In this document: in pieces, positions 9,773 to 18,403 of the stretch | How the letters are laid out: the number at the start of each line of letters is the position of its first letter | How positions within the stretch are numbered: position 1 is the first letter of the stretch | Origin: Gammaproteobacteria bacterium | GTDB taxonomy: Bacteria; Pseudomonadota; Gammaproteobacteria; VBWC01 | Assembly: GCA_006218035.1 (NCBI GenBank) | Contig: VBWC01000018.1 | Location: forward strand, 118,174-182,173 | Reading direction: 5' to 3' | DNA: 64,000 nt | The notes under the pieces: generated by a model | Told to the model about the DNA's origin: nothing | The model's database searches: none | Seen by the model: the letters and a program-made list of their open reading frames with translations, nothing else | Position numbers and translations under genes: made by a program

Positions 9773-10075
9773 CTACAGCCGCCGGACGACGATATCGCGA
9801 ATCTCGCGATCCTCCAGCAGTATCGGGTTGGTCTCCATACTACTGCCGCGGGAGCCCGCGACGATACGATCAACATCCCGCTCCGACACACCGTACTCTG
9901 ACAATCGTGGAAGATTCAACCGCGAGGTCCACTCATCCAGCAGGTCCACCAACCGATCTTGTGCTTCCTGCTCATCGGCGAGTCTCTCACCAGCCAGTAT
10001 CTCTCCCACCCTGGCGTACTTTTTCAGGGCCGGATTATCAGGACCCAGACACATAGTGTAGTAACGATGATTCAT
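9773..10075 (-). pseudogene. C-terminal fragment of an iron-containing alcohol dehydrogenase
   Basis: 100 codons matching only the last quarter of group III Fe-dependent alcohol dehydrogenases: PDNPALKKYARVGEIL, the helical segment, SEYGVSERDVDRIVAGSRGSSM, and TNPILLEDREI. The NAD-binding half and the metal-binding His/Asp residues, about 280 residues, are missing. The ATG overlaps the stop of the upstream VTT-protein gene (ATGA), so it could still be translated by coupling, but enzyme activity is very unlikely. Best read as a deletion remnant fused behind the neighbour. Confidence 0.75.
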
Positions 10076-10761
10076 TCAATCGTGGTTCCTGGATGATTGC
10101 CTGATTTACGGTGCATCCTTATCCGCCGCAAGAACCGCGGCAAAAATATCAGGACAGCGATAAGGCCAAGGGCCAACCATACCTTGATGGAAGCATCCTG
10201 ATCGCCGCTCAAAACAGCTCGTCCGGCATGGCCGGCGTATGTAAACGCGAACATACCCGGCAAAACAAATAACATCGTCGCAGCCAGATAGTGGGAGAAT
10301 TGAACACGTGTTACGCCCAGTGCGTAGCTGATCACGCAAAATGGGAATACCGGCACCAGCCGGGTAAACGCCACAAAACGCCAACCCTCCGCCTCAGCAC
10401 TCTCCAGGACGACGGTCAATCTTGCCCCCAGTCGTGCGCGCACCCATTCTGACGCCATATAACGGGAAATAAAAAATGCGAGGGTCGCGCCCGCCAGCGC
10501 GCCCGCCATATTATAGGTCGTCCCCAGCAACGGTCCGAATACAATTCCACCGGCAACAGTAAGTATCGACGCAGGAACGCAGGAAACTACCGATATTGTG
10601 TACAGGAATATGAAAGACACCGATGCCCAGGTACCGGCATCTTCAAGGCGGGCCTGCAAGACTCCAATATCCAATATATCCCGATGAGTGACCAGCCAGA
10701 ATATCGCAAACAACACCAACAGGGTTAACGTAAGACGAATCAGAACCAGCGCGACATTCAT
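10072..10761 (-). CDS. TVP38/TMEM64 (VTT domain) family membrane protein
   Basis: 229 aa inner-membrane protein of the DedA/VTT superfamily. It has an N-terminal helix (LVLIRLTLTLLVLFAIFWLV), then the VTT core with VPASILTVAGGIVFGPLLGT and the conserved re-entrant segment FTRLVPVFPFCVISYALGVT, then two further helices and a basic tail. Family members are implicated in lipid scrambling or envelope homeostasis; the role here is unknown. The stop codon overlaps the start of an alcohol dehydrogenase fragment by 4 nt. Confidence 0.9.
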   Translation of the reverse strand: MNVALVLIRLTLTLLVLFAIFWLVTHRDILDIGVLQARLEDAGTWASVSFIFLYTISVVSCVPASILTVAGGIVFGPLLGTTYNMAGALAGATLAFFISRYMASEWVRARLGARLTVVLESAEAEGWRFVAFTRLVPVFPFCVISYALGVTRVQFSHYLAATMLFVLPGMFAFTYAGHAGRAVLSGDQDASIKVWLALGLIAVLIFLPRFLRRIRMHRKSGNHPGTTIE

Positions 10762-10909
10762 CCAAAATCACCTGCCCGACCATTACGAGTGCCAGTGTCA
10801 ACCCCGGTTGGCCCGACGTACCTAATCACTTGTGCCAATTCAAACGTCGGCAACAATCGTCAAACGCCCGCGCGCGGGTCCGCGTCCTTCAGGCCAGCAC
10901 GAGCGAAGA

Positions 10910-11764
10910 TCACGAGGAGCGCTCCGTACCCCTCAAATGCCTGACTATCCCCTGACCTGCCTTACCCATCGCCCGTGAAAGCGAGTGAATCAACGCGCTC
11001 GACGACAGCGCCAGATACCACTGTATATCCTGATCATTGTGAATTTTTATGTATTCGCGCAACTCGGTGTCGCTGGCATCCTGATAGGTGAATAGAAACG
11101 ATATCAACGTCATGCCCTGAGCCTCTTCCCGCACATGCTCCGCCATCACGGCAATAGTCTGCTCGAGCATATCACCAGCAAGTTGTGGCGCGCCCTGTTC
11201 GGACGCATAGGCTCCCATCACCAGCATTATGGTTCTGAATATCTCGAGTTGCATCGCCACGGTCAGCTCGGTGGTATGCGATGCCCGATCAAGTTCCAAC
11301 AATACAGCTACTCGGCCCTCATCTGGCGGGGAAGCCTCCAGCTTCGCCGCATAATCAAGCATTGCTTCATATGATGCAGGAGTACTCGACGCCTTCTCCA
11401 GTGCAATCATCTTCGCGCCCAGCGGCGACGTCAGATAATTCAACACATGGGTAATCCGCTGCTTGTCGTAATGCAACTCCATATGAGCTATCGTGTCATG
11501 CATAATGACGTCGCTCGCAAACGACTGCTGCAGAATATTCGAGATCGCCGATACATCGTCGCGCGATATTTCGGACTCCTGCCCCTGCAACGAGTCGTTC
11601 ATCCCCTCCTGAATGAATTGCGGCAGCTGCTCGATCACCTGCGTCAGCCCCGAATGCTCGAGTAGCACAAGAATTTCTTTGTGCTTGTCATCCAATGCGG
11701 CTGCCATCGCAGCATGACAAAGCACTGCGATCAGCGCAAAACCTGCTAGAATTATCTGGCGCAT
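10910..11764 (-). CDS. Exported alpha-helical protein, possibly DUF2059-like
   Basis: About 284 aa from ATG 11764 (an in-frame ATG at 11815 is possible but puts 17 residues before the signal peptide). Signal peptide MRQIILAGFALIAVLCHAAMA. The mature protein is all-helical, and HMELHYDKQRITHVLNYLTSPLGAKM resembles the DUF2059 pattern in which a helix is followed by an SPLG turn. The second half looks like a weaker copy of the first. Function unknown; periplasmic location predicted. Confidence 0.65.
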   Translation of the reverse strand: MRQIILAGFALIAVLCHAAMAAALDDKHKEILVLLEHSGLTQVIEQLPQFIQEGMNDSLQGQESEISRDDVSAISNILQQSFASDVIMHDTIAHMELHYDKQRITHVLNYLTSPLGAKMIALEKASSTPASYEAMLDYAAKLEASPPDEGRVAVLLELDRASHTTELTVAMQLEIFRTIMLVMGAYASEQGAPQLAGDMLEQTIAVMAEHVREEAQGMTLISFLFTYQDASDTELREYIKIHNDQDIQWYLALSSSALIHSLSRAMGKAGQGIVRHLRGTERSS

Positions 11765-11985
11765 GAATTGTCCAAAGTATAGTTTGACGTCACGCACAAC
11801 ATTAGAAACAAGCAATCTTTACCGGCAATTTACCATGTAGCGACCGCTGACCGTTGGTCTTGAAGGCCGCACTGAACAACCATCGTCGCTTTGGCCTGCC
11901 GTGACACCCCGAATTTTCAGTTTATAACATGTTATGTTGTTAACGGTTGTATTTCATATATCCACTACTACAGCAGACTGGCATC

Positions 11986-12546
11986 ATGGTCGTTAGTAAC
12001 ACTCTGGCCACAGGTACCCTGTTGGCGCTCGTATTGGTCGTCGGCATGGTACCGTCAAATCCTGCCCATGCCGCCTCGGCGCAGGAGATCGACATCAAGG
12101 TCGATGCCACCATTGACCGCTTCTACACGAGTGTTTCGGGCGGCAAGGATTTTGTCAGCAAGGCCAAGGGAATCCTGGTGCTCCCGAGCGTGATCAAGGC
12201 AGGCTTCGGTATCGGCGGTGAATATGGCGAAGGAGCGCTTCGAATCGCAGGAAAGACGGTCGACTACTACAGCACTGCGGCAGCGTCGATTGGCCGGTAA
12301 TTCGGCGCTCAGGCCAAGAGTGTCGTGCTGGTTTTTCTTGAAGAGGACGCACTCAACAACTTCCGTCGCAGTGAAGGCGGGGAGGTCGGCGTCGACGGGG
12401 CCGTCGCACTCATAGAGCTCGGTGCCGGCACATCAATTGATTCTACTGCCGCCAATCAACTGATCGCGGGATTCGTTTTTGGCAACAAAGGATTGATGTA
12501 CAACCTGACGCTCGAAGGCTCGAAGTACACGAAGCTGAAACGCTGA
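11986..12546 (+). pseudogene. SYLF-domain (Ysc84-like) exported protein interrupted by an in-frame stop
   Basis: From ATG 11986 there is a signal peptide (VVSNTLATGTLLALVLVVG) and a SYLF/Ysc84 lipid-binding domain: SKAKGILVLPSVIKAGFGIGGEYGEG. Translation then meets TAA at 12298-12300 after AASIGR. The same frame continues without shift as FGAQAKSVVLVFLEEDALNNF through KYTKLKR to a stop at 12546, exactly the second half of the domain. Family members have Gly-Trp-Gln-Phe/Leu-Gly-Ala-Gln here, so the CGG TAA pair looks like two transitions from TGG CAA. Without readthrough the product loses about 82 residues. Confidence 0.8.
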
Positions 12547-12573
12547 CAGTGCCCCGCGCCAATCGCGCCGCGC

Positions 12574-13248
12574 CTAAAGCGTAATCCCGGAGAAACTTGT
12601 CACCTGGCGATGCGCCGCATGCGGATCTCGCGTACCGTCGCGCAGCAACCAACCAGTCTGAAACCCGGCCGCGCGTGCAGCATCAAGTTCCTGCTCGATG
12701 TCGGACAAAAACAGAATCTCTGGCGGGGGAAACCCAATCGATTCGGCGATCTTTATATATGACCGCACATCCGCCTTCGCCCCGGTAGTCGTGTCAAAGA
12801 AACCGGAAAACAGCGGTGTCAGGTCGCCGCATTCGGTATGCCCGAACAGAAGCTTTTGCGCATATATGGAGCCTGATGAGTAGACGTAGAGCCGAATCCC
12901 GCGGGCATGCCACTGCCGTAACGCCCGCTCCGCGTCAGGGTAGACGTGACCGCGGAAAGCCCCGATCTGATATCCGCGCTCCCAGATCAACCCTTGTATC
13001 GCCTTCAGTGGTGTGACCTTCTTATCCTCGTCTATCCAGCGGATCAATTGTGCAATGACGCTATCCAGCGAAACATCACCCCGCATATGTGCCCGCACAT
13101 CCGCGATCAACGGCGCGACTCGCCCATCATGCTCGTGCTGACGAATATATGTCGCGATTTGTTCCCGCGCGTACGGAAACAGAATATCTTTGACGAATGA
13201 CAACGAGGTAGTAGTACCTTCGATATCGGTAACGACGGCTTTCGTCAC
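12574..13248 (-). CDS. mtnC: Enolase-phosphatase E1 (2,3-diketomethylthiopentyl-1-phosphate enolase/phosphatase)
   Basis: 224 aa HAD-superfamily enzyme of the methionine salvage pathway, converting 2,3-diketo-5-methylthiopentyl-1-phosphate to the acireductone. Motif I VVTDIEGTTTS has the family-specific DxEGTTT form. Motif II is VYSSGS, the Lys region is TTTGAKADVRSY, and motif III/IV is ILFLSDIEQELDAA. The start overlaps the stop of mtnD by 4 nt (translational coupling). Last gene of mtnB-mtnD-mtnC. Confidence 0.96.
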   Translation of the reverse strand: MTKAVVTDIEGTTTSLSFVKDILFPYAREQIATYIRQHEHDGRVAPLIADVRAHMRGDVSLDSVIAQLIRWIDEDKKVTPLKAIQGLIWERGYQIGAFRGHVYPDAERALRQWHARGIRLYVYSSGSIYAQKLLFGHTECGDLTPLFSGFFDTTTGAKADVRSYIKIAESIGFPPPEILFLSDIEQELDAARAAGFQTGWLLRDGTRDPHAAHRQVTSFSGITL

Positions 13249-13805
13249 GCCGCTTCCCGCATCAACTCATCGAATGTCGGGAATCGCTGCGCAATCTTGT
13301 CGCCGGTATAGCTCGCTACCCAGCCTTCGGGCGTGGTAAAGAGGCGAATACAGGTAAACTGCGGCCGGGTACCCATATCGAACCAGTGTCGGGTATCGGC
13401 AGGCACACTGATCAGGTCGCCCTTCTCGCACAACACGCAATACACCTTGTCGCCTGCATGAATGTAGAAAAGCCCCTGTCCTCGTACAAAAAAACGCACC
13501 TCGAAATCCGTATGGGTATGTTCGTCCAGAAATTTCTTGCGGAACGTCTCCCTGTCAGGGTGATCGGGCTGCAGGCTGACAACGTCGGCGGATTGAAAGC
13601 CGTATTTGGCCATGAGCCGGTCAACCGGGGTTTTGTACGCGGACAAAATGGTGTCGCTGGAATCGCTGTCCTTGAGCGGCTGACTCGCCGACCACTGCTC
13701 AAACAACACACCGATCTTTTCCAGCCGCTTGCTGACAGACGCAAAATCGCTGAAGGACCCCAGTTCACTCGCGTCGCTGTCCTGATAGATTCTGAGCATA
13801 CTCAT
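13245..13805 (-). CDS. mtnD: Acireductone dioxygenase
   Basis: 186 aa cupin. Oxidises the acireductone (1,2-dihydroxy-3-keto-5-methylthiopentene) to the keto acid precursor of methionine (Fe form) or by an off-pathway reaction (Ni form). Metal ligands are visible in EHTHTDFEVRFF (His, His, Glu) and in DTRHWFDMG (His). The N-terminal RIYQDSD is typical. Both ends overlap neighbours by 4 nt, so it is the coupled middle gene of mtnBDC. Confidence 0.96.
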   Translation of the reverse strand: MSMLRIYQDSDASELGSFSDFASVSKRLEKIGVLFEQWSASQPLKDSDSSDTILSAYKTPVDRLMAKYGFQSADVVSLQPDHPDRETFRKKFLDEHTHTDFEVRFFVRGQGLFYIHAGDKVYCVLCEKGDLISVPADTRHWFDMGTRPQFTCIRLFTTPEGWVASYTGDKIAQRFPTFDELMREAA

Positions 13806-14428
13806 GGCCGACTTGCCCTCCTCATCTCGAGTTCACACTGCAACAGAAATTCAAACGCCTCCAGATGCCGCATGGCCTCGTTCAGCGACGCTCCCCACGT
13901 ATATAAACCGTGCCCGGCGATCAAATAACCCGGTATGGGCCCATGCGCTTCCAGATATTGGTCTACCGTCGACGCCAGCCGCTGTATATCCTGATCATTC
14001 GCAAATACTGGCACCACAACAGACGCCTGGTGCGTGTCAATACCGCGAAATGCCTTAAGCACTTCCAACTGTTCAAGCACCAATTCGCCGTCCACCAAGC
14101 GCGATAGTACGGTCGCATTCACGGAATGCGTATGTAATACCGCCTGTACCTCCGGAAAACGGCGATACAGACTCACGTGCAGCAACGTCTCTGCGGACGG
14201 CCGTTTCTTGTCAAGCGCTCTGCCACTGCCGTCGACGCGCATGATATCCGCTGTCGTCAAACGGCCCTTGTGTCGGCCGGATACCGTGATAGCCACTTCG
14301 TTCGGACCGAGACGGACAGAAAAATTCCCGCTGGTCGCCGGAACCCAGCCACGCGCAAACGCCTCAAGCCCGACGCTGACGAGCGCTTGCGCCTCATCTT
14401 CAAAGTTCTTCAGCGGTATTGCGGACAT
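13802..14428 (-). CDS. mtnB: Methylthioribulose-1-phosphate dehydratase
   Basis: About 208 aa class II aldolase-fold zinc enzyme that dehydrates 5-methylthioribulose-1-phosphate. Zinc ligands are the HTHS motif (VLHTHSVNATVLS) and the His in IAGHGLYTWG. PATSGNFSVRLG is the usual substrate-loop start. ATG 14428 is chosen because AGGAG lies 4-5 nt upstream; the frame is open further but adds nothing conserved. First gene of the mtnB-mtnD-mtnC operon. The mtnN, mtnK and mtnA functions are not encoded in this window. Confidence 0.94.
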   Translation of the reverse strand: MSAIPLKNFEDEAQALVSVGLEAFARGWVPATSGNFSVRLGPNEVAITVSGRHKGRLTTADIMRVDGSGRALDKKRPSAETLLHVSLYRRFPEVQAVLHTHSVNATVLSRLVDGELVLEQLEVLKAFRGIDTHQASVVVPVFANDQDIQRLASTVDQYLEAHGPIPGYLIAGHGLYTWGASLNEAMRHLEAFEFLLQCELEMRRASRP

Positions 14429-14578
14429 AACACTCCTCTCCCCGTACTCCGGGTCGATATATTCCAGCATTGTATCGCCCCGCCGACAGGAAAAAAACAA
14501 GCTTGACGCGCCATCCGGCGCGCTATGAGACAACGTCTGGAAATGTTCGGCCGGAGAATTCCCCGGTAGCGTCGGTTC

Positions 14579-15040
14579 CTAGATATTGCTGGCCCAGAGC
14601 ACCTGTTTTAACAGTACGCCTGCCTGCTCAAGACGGCACGCCAGCAAAACGGCGATCCGCCGCATTATCACAAACCCCGCGTCCGGATTTTCGGTCATGA
14701 ACCGCATTAACCCCGGGCCGTCTATCGAAATCAACTCTACCGGGCCGACGCATCTGACCGTTGCCGCCTTCGGCGCATGGGTCAGCCAGCTTATTTCGCC
14801 GAGCACCTCCTTGTCCTCGCGCGACAACACCGTTTCGTCACTGACCAGACCTGAGCCTGTTGACACAATCTCGACCCGGCCATGCCGCAGAATATACAAG
14901 TTGAAGTCCGACGAATCTTGCTCGGAAATAATTATATCGCCGTCGTCATGCTCGCTTACCGTACAGAGCAACGCTATATGATCCAGAGCAGCGTCGTTCA
15001 GCCCCGCAAACAACGGGAGGCTCTGTGGATCGTCAATCAT
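14579..15040 (-). CDS. Cyclic nucleotide-binding-domain protein without HTH
   Basis: 153 aa single CAP_ED domain. FAGLNDAALDHIALLC is the N-terminal helix, GDIIISEQDSSDFNLYILRHGRVEIV the beta-roll, and VLGEISWLTHAPKAATVRC the phosphate-binding cassette. The helix after the cassette is present, but there is no DNA-binding domain, so it is a stand-alone sensor or regulatory subunit. The cassette has GEISWL and TVRC rather than the strict GE(L)xxxRxA(T/A) pattern, so ligand binding is uncertain. It is followed on the same strand by mtnB after 150 bp. Confidence 0.85.
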   Translation of the reverse strand: MIDDPQSLPLFAGLNDAALDHIALLCTVSEHDDGDIIISEQDSSDFNLYILRHGRVEIVSTGSGLVSDETVLSREDKEVLGEISWLTHAPKAATVRCVGPVELISIDGPGLMRFMTENPDAGFVIMRRIAVLLACRLEQAGVLLKQVLWASNI

Positions 15041-16008
15041 TCCATGCCGCCTTTATCACGTTATCACGTTTGGAAATAAACGGACCCGACAACTTATGCG
15101 TGATCGAGCGCTCATTCCACCGTCGACAACGATCGGATGATCGGCGCAAACCATGCGCCGTGGAAAGCGCCGGAAGTCTGTCCGCAATCGAAAACCTGAT
15201 ATATTCAGCATTGAAAAGCTCACAATATCCTTGATTCAACCCAGCATCGCAAGGATGCGACGATATCGTTTTCCGGAGTGGGATCTCTTACTGATTCGAT
15301 GAACAGGAATCGGAATACCAACGTCTTGTGATTCAGAATACCAGCACAGCATGAGGCCACCTCCCGAGTCTCTCCAACTATTTTTTTTCGGCCCGTCTTT
15401 TACAACACTTTAATACGCCAAGAAGAATTCTGTGAAATCGGCGGATTTTCGGGCGATTGAACCTGACGGGATACACTAGCCCCTGCGCCCGCTCCGTGCG
15501 TCAACCTGCGAACGTGGAAATAGCTCGACCTGGGCCACAGGGGACGGGACCGCGCGGTGACACCGTATACCAGAAAGGTTTACAACGCCTTACGCAGAAA
15601 AATGCTGGCGGGGCCATCGCCCGCCACGCTCCAGAGCGGCACAAATTATCGGCGCGGATGGTGCAAAAGCGCGGTCCGACAAGTTCCGCATAATCACTCG
15701 TGTCCGCGCATCCTGGTCTTGCCTGCAGGGCATTCGGCATTCGTGCTGACCTCATGTTCGGTGTTCGCCGATGGGTACATGTCTACGCGCCCCTCACCGG
15801 AGCGGCGCAGGCTGCTGCGCCCACCCAAGACGAGGTATCATCGGCGGCTGGTGGAAATCTGGTCGCAGATGTCGCCATTGCCCTGGCATCGCCCGGGGAC
15901 CCGACCGAAATCGACCAATAATTAGAAATTTACGCTAACAGCCGATACCATTGTGGATCGTGGGCACGGCGCTGACCTAGGTCGTGCCGGTGAAGATTCA
16001 GGGAAAAG
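15041..16008 (+). other. Gene-poor interval of about 970 bp
   Basis: No convincing gene is present. The first third is AT-richer, with an eight-T run near 15382-15389. Between 15700 and 15921 a plus-strand frame without a good RBS encodes a stretch of plausible composition (AAPTQDEVSSAAGGNLVADV) ending in EIDQ and a stop, possibly a relic. The promoter of the TRAP operon should lie in the last 150 bp. Confidence 0.4.
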
Positions 16009-16902
16009 ATGAGCTCTGCGACAAATAAAAAGAAAATGAACGGTTTTCAGGTCCCTCATCATCGATCAAGTCTGGTCATCCTGTTGTTGGCGCTGGGGCT
16101 AACGGGTTGCGTCTCTGTGTCAGGTGGCCTGTCACGGGGAATTGTGCAGGCCATCGCCAATCAGGATGATCCGGCCATCGTCCGTGATGGCGCACCGGCA
16201 TATCTGCTGATGATCGACGGTTTTATCGAGGACAGGCCGAAAAGCCGGCCGATGTTGATTGCCGGCGCCCGACTTTACGGCGCCTACGCCGCCGCGTTCG
16301 TTGAAGATCCGGAACGCGCCGGGCGGCTCGCGGTTCGCGCCCGAAATTATGGCCGTCGCGCACTTTGTCTGGATTACCCTCAAATATGCGAAAAAGAGCA
16401 TCAACCCTATGAAGAATTTCTTCAGCGGCTGGCAACCGTTGACGAAGGCGAAATCGACGCGCTTTATACCTACGGACTCTCGTTGGCGATCTGGATACAG
16501 ACCCATACCGGCGAGTGGAACGCCCTGGTGGACTTACCCAAGGCCGAGGCGGTCATGCTGCGGGTCGTGCAACTGGATGCAAGTTACGAGAAAGGCCAAC
16601 CCTATTTATTGCTGGGTGTCATGAATTCCTATCTGCCACCAGCGCTTGGCGGACAACCCGAAAAAGGTCGGGCCTATTTCGAGAAGGCTATCGAGTTGTC
16701 CAACGGGAGAAACCTGTCGGCAAAAGTGGAGATGGCCGGTCGATACGCCCGCATGGTATTCGACAAGCCACTGCACGATCAGCTACTCACCGAGGTTCTC
16801 GAGGCGGATCCGGTCGACCCGGCAATGACATTGAGCAACACTTTGGCCCAGCAACGCGCTCGCAAGTTACTGGATACATCCGACGAATATTTTCTGGAGT
16901 AA
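16009..16902 (+). CDS. TRAP transporter-associated TPR lipoprotein (TatT family)
   Basis: 297 aa. N-terminal signal with lipobox LGLTGC, so probably lipid-anchored in the periplasm. The mature part is alpha-helical repeats: the DDPAIVRDGAPAYLLMIDG and SRPMLIAGARLYGAYAAAF segments and a final TPR-like helix pair, as in TatT (Tp0956) of Treponema, which forms a trimer with the TRAP binding protein. The next three genes encode the binding protein and both membrane subunits with minimal spacing, which supports the assignment. Proposed role: docking or delivery of a hydrophobic or organic-acid ligand to the binding protein. Confidence 0.88.
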   Translation: MSSATNKKKMNGFQVPHHRSSLVILLLALGLTGCVSVSGGLSRGIVQAIANQDDPAIVRDGAPAYLLMIDGFIEDRPKSRPMLIAGARLYGAYAAAFVEDPERAGRLAVRARNYGRRALCLDYPQICEKEHQPYEEFLQRLATVDEGEIDALYTYGLSLAIWIQTHTGEWNALVDLPKAEAVMLRVVQLDASYEKGQPYLLLGVMNSYLPPALGGQPEKGRAYFEKAIELSNGRNLSAKVEMAGRYARMVFDKPLHDQLLTEVLEADPVDPAMTLSNTLAQQRARKLLDTSDEYFLE

Positions 16903-16905
16903 TTG

Positions 16906-17913
16906 ATGACACGCCTCCTGCTTACGCTGTCGCTCTTGCTGGTCACTTTCTCTTCGCAGTCGGTAGCGCAATCGTTGAAGATCGCCACGCTGGCTCCGGA
17001 CGGCACCCACTGGATGGAAGAAATGCGCAAAGGCGCCGACGAGATAGAAAAACGTACCGGCGGCCGTGTGACGTTCCGGTTTTATCCCGGCGGCGTGATG
17101 GGCAACGACAAGAACGTACTGCGAAAAATACGCGTCGGACAGTTGCATGGCGGCGCGTTGACCGGCGGCGGGGTCGCCGAAATCTATCCGGACAGCCAGA
17201 TATACTCGCTGCCACTCGCATTCCGGTCTTTCGACGAAGTCGATTACGTGCGCGGGAAGATGGATGATCTTCTTCTGGCCGAGTTGAAGGAGCGCGGATT
17301 CGTGAGCTTCGGCATTGGCGAGGGGGGTTTCGCGTACCTGATGTCCAATCGCCCTGTTGAAAAAAGCGAGGACCTGGCAAACCAGAAGGTCTGGGTGCCG
17401 GAGGGAGACGAAATCAGCCGCGCGGGCTTACAGGCGGTTAATGTGTCGCCGATTCCGCTGCCGCTGGTAGACGTCATGACAGGCCTGCAGACCGGACTCA
17501 TCGATACCGTGGGCGCCTCTCCAACCGGCGCGATCGCGCTGCAATGGCATACCCGCGTGCGGTATGTGATGGATACGCCATTGATGTATATTTACGGCCT
17601 GCTAATCATCGATCGCAAGGCATTCGAGCGCATGACATTGGAAGATCAGGCCGTGGTCAACGACGTAATGAGGTCCGTCTTCCGCAAGCTCAATCAGCTC
17701 AACCGCGAAGACAACGAGAAGGCGCGCGCCGCCTTGCAGAAGAACGGCATACAGTTTATCAAGCCGTCCGAGGAAAACCGGCAGCGCTGGCATAACAATG
17801 TCATCCGCGCCATGGATCGGCTGAGCCAGAAAGGCGTGTTTTCCGAAGCCATGCTAAAAACATTTCGTGGCCATCTGGATGATTACCGCAAACAAAATCA
17901 CGCCGCACAATAG
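16906..17913 (+). CDS. dctP: TRAP transporter substrate-binding protein (DctP/TatP family)
   Basis: About 335 aa periplasmic solute receptor. Signal peptide LLTLSLLLVTFSSQSVAQ, then LKIATLAPDGTHWMEEMRKGADEI. The conserved KVWVPEGDEI and TGLQTGLIDTV segments are typical; the ligand-organising Arg common in this family falls at SNRPVEKSEDL. ATG 16906 is preferred over the TTG three bases upstream, and the GGAG that serves it overlaps the end of the tatT gene. It overlaps the start of dctQ by 35 nt. The ligand cannot be read from the sequence. Confidence 0.93.
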   Translation: MTRLLLTLSLLLVTFSSQSVAQSLKIATLAPDGTHWMEEMRKGADEIEKRTGGRVTFRFYPGGVMGNDKNVLRKIRVGQLHGGALTGGGVAEIYPDSQIYSLPLAFRSFDEVDYVRGKMDDLLLAELKERGFVSFGIGEGGFAYLMSNRPVEKSEDLANQKVWVPEGDEISRAGLQAVNVSPIPLPLVDVMTGLQTGLIDTVGASPTGAIALQWHTRVRYVMDTPLMYIYGLLIIDRKAFERMTLEDQAVVNDVMRSVFRKLNQLNREDNEKARAALQKNGIQFIKPSEENRQRWHNNVIRAMDRLSQKGVFSEAMLKTFRGHLDDYRKQNHAAQ

Positions 17914-18403
17914 TGGCCTGCTCAGTCGTGCGGCTCGGGCGATAGCCGCCGTCGAGGACGGCGTACTTGTGCTGGTCGTCGGCATAATGATTGTGCTGGC
18001 CGCTTCGCAGATATTCCTCCGTAACGTGCTGGACAGCGGGTTTTCGTGGGGAGACCCGTTACTACGCATCCTGGTGCTTTGGGTTGGCCTGGTCGGTGCG
18101 ATGGTAGCCACACGCGAGGACAACCAGATCACCATCGATATCCTGTCGCGCTTTCTTCCCGAGAAGATCCGGCTACTCTCACGCGCGATCACCGACCTGT
18201 TCGCGTCACTGGTGTGCGCAATACTCACCTATCACGGCGGTCGTTTCGTATGGATGGACTGGGCGGATGGCGCCATCGCATTCGCGAACATACCGGCATG
18301 GGCATGCGAAATCGTCATTCCAATAGGATTCGGCGCGATCGCTCTGCGATATGCGCTGCTTTCCCTGTCCAGACTGAAGCACTTGTCGCCCATCCGCTCA
18401 TGA
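17879..18403 (+). CDS. dctQ: TRAP transporter small permease subunit DctQ
   Basis: About 174 aa with four membrane helices (VEDGVLVLVVGIMIVLAASQ, LRILVLWVGLVGAMVATRE, a helix ending LTYHGG, and the last before LSRLKH). VATREDNQITIDILSRFLP is the conserved family loop. The start is ATG 17879 inside the end of dctP, and the stop overlaps the dctM start by 4 nt (ATGA), indicating coupled translation of the two permease subunits. Confidence 0.92.
   Translation: MITANKITPHNSGLLSRAARAIAAVEDGVLVLVVGIMIVLAASQIFLRNVLDSGFSWGDPLLRILVLWVGLVGAMVATREDNQITIDILSRFLPEKIRLLSRAITDLFASLVCAILTYHGGRFVWMDWADGAIAFANIPAWACEIVIPIGFGAIALRYALLSLSRLKHLSPIRS

Noticed and set aside
18046..18399. Upstream extension of dctM
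   Set aside because: The region is dctQ in another frame; the ATG overlapping the dctQ stop is the natural start.
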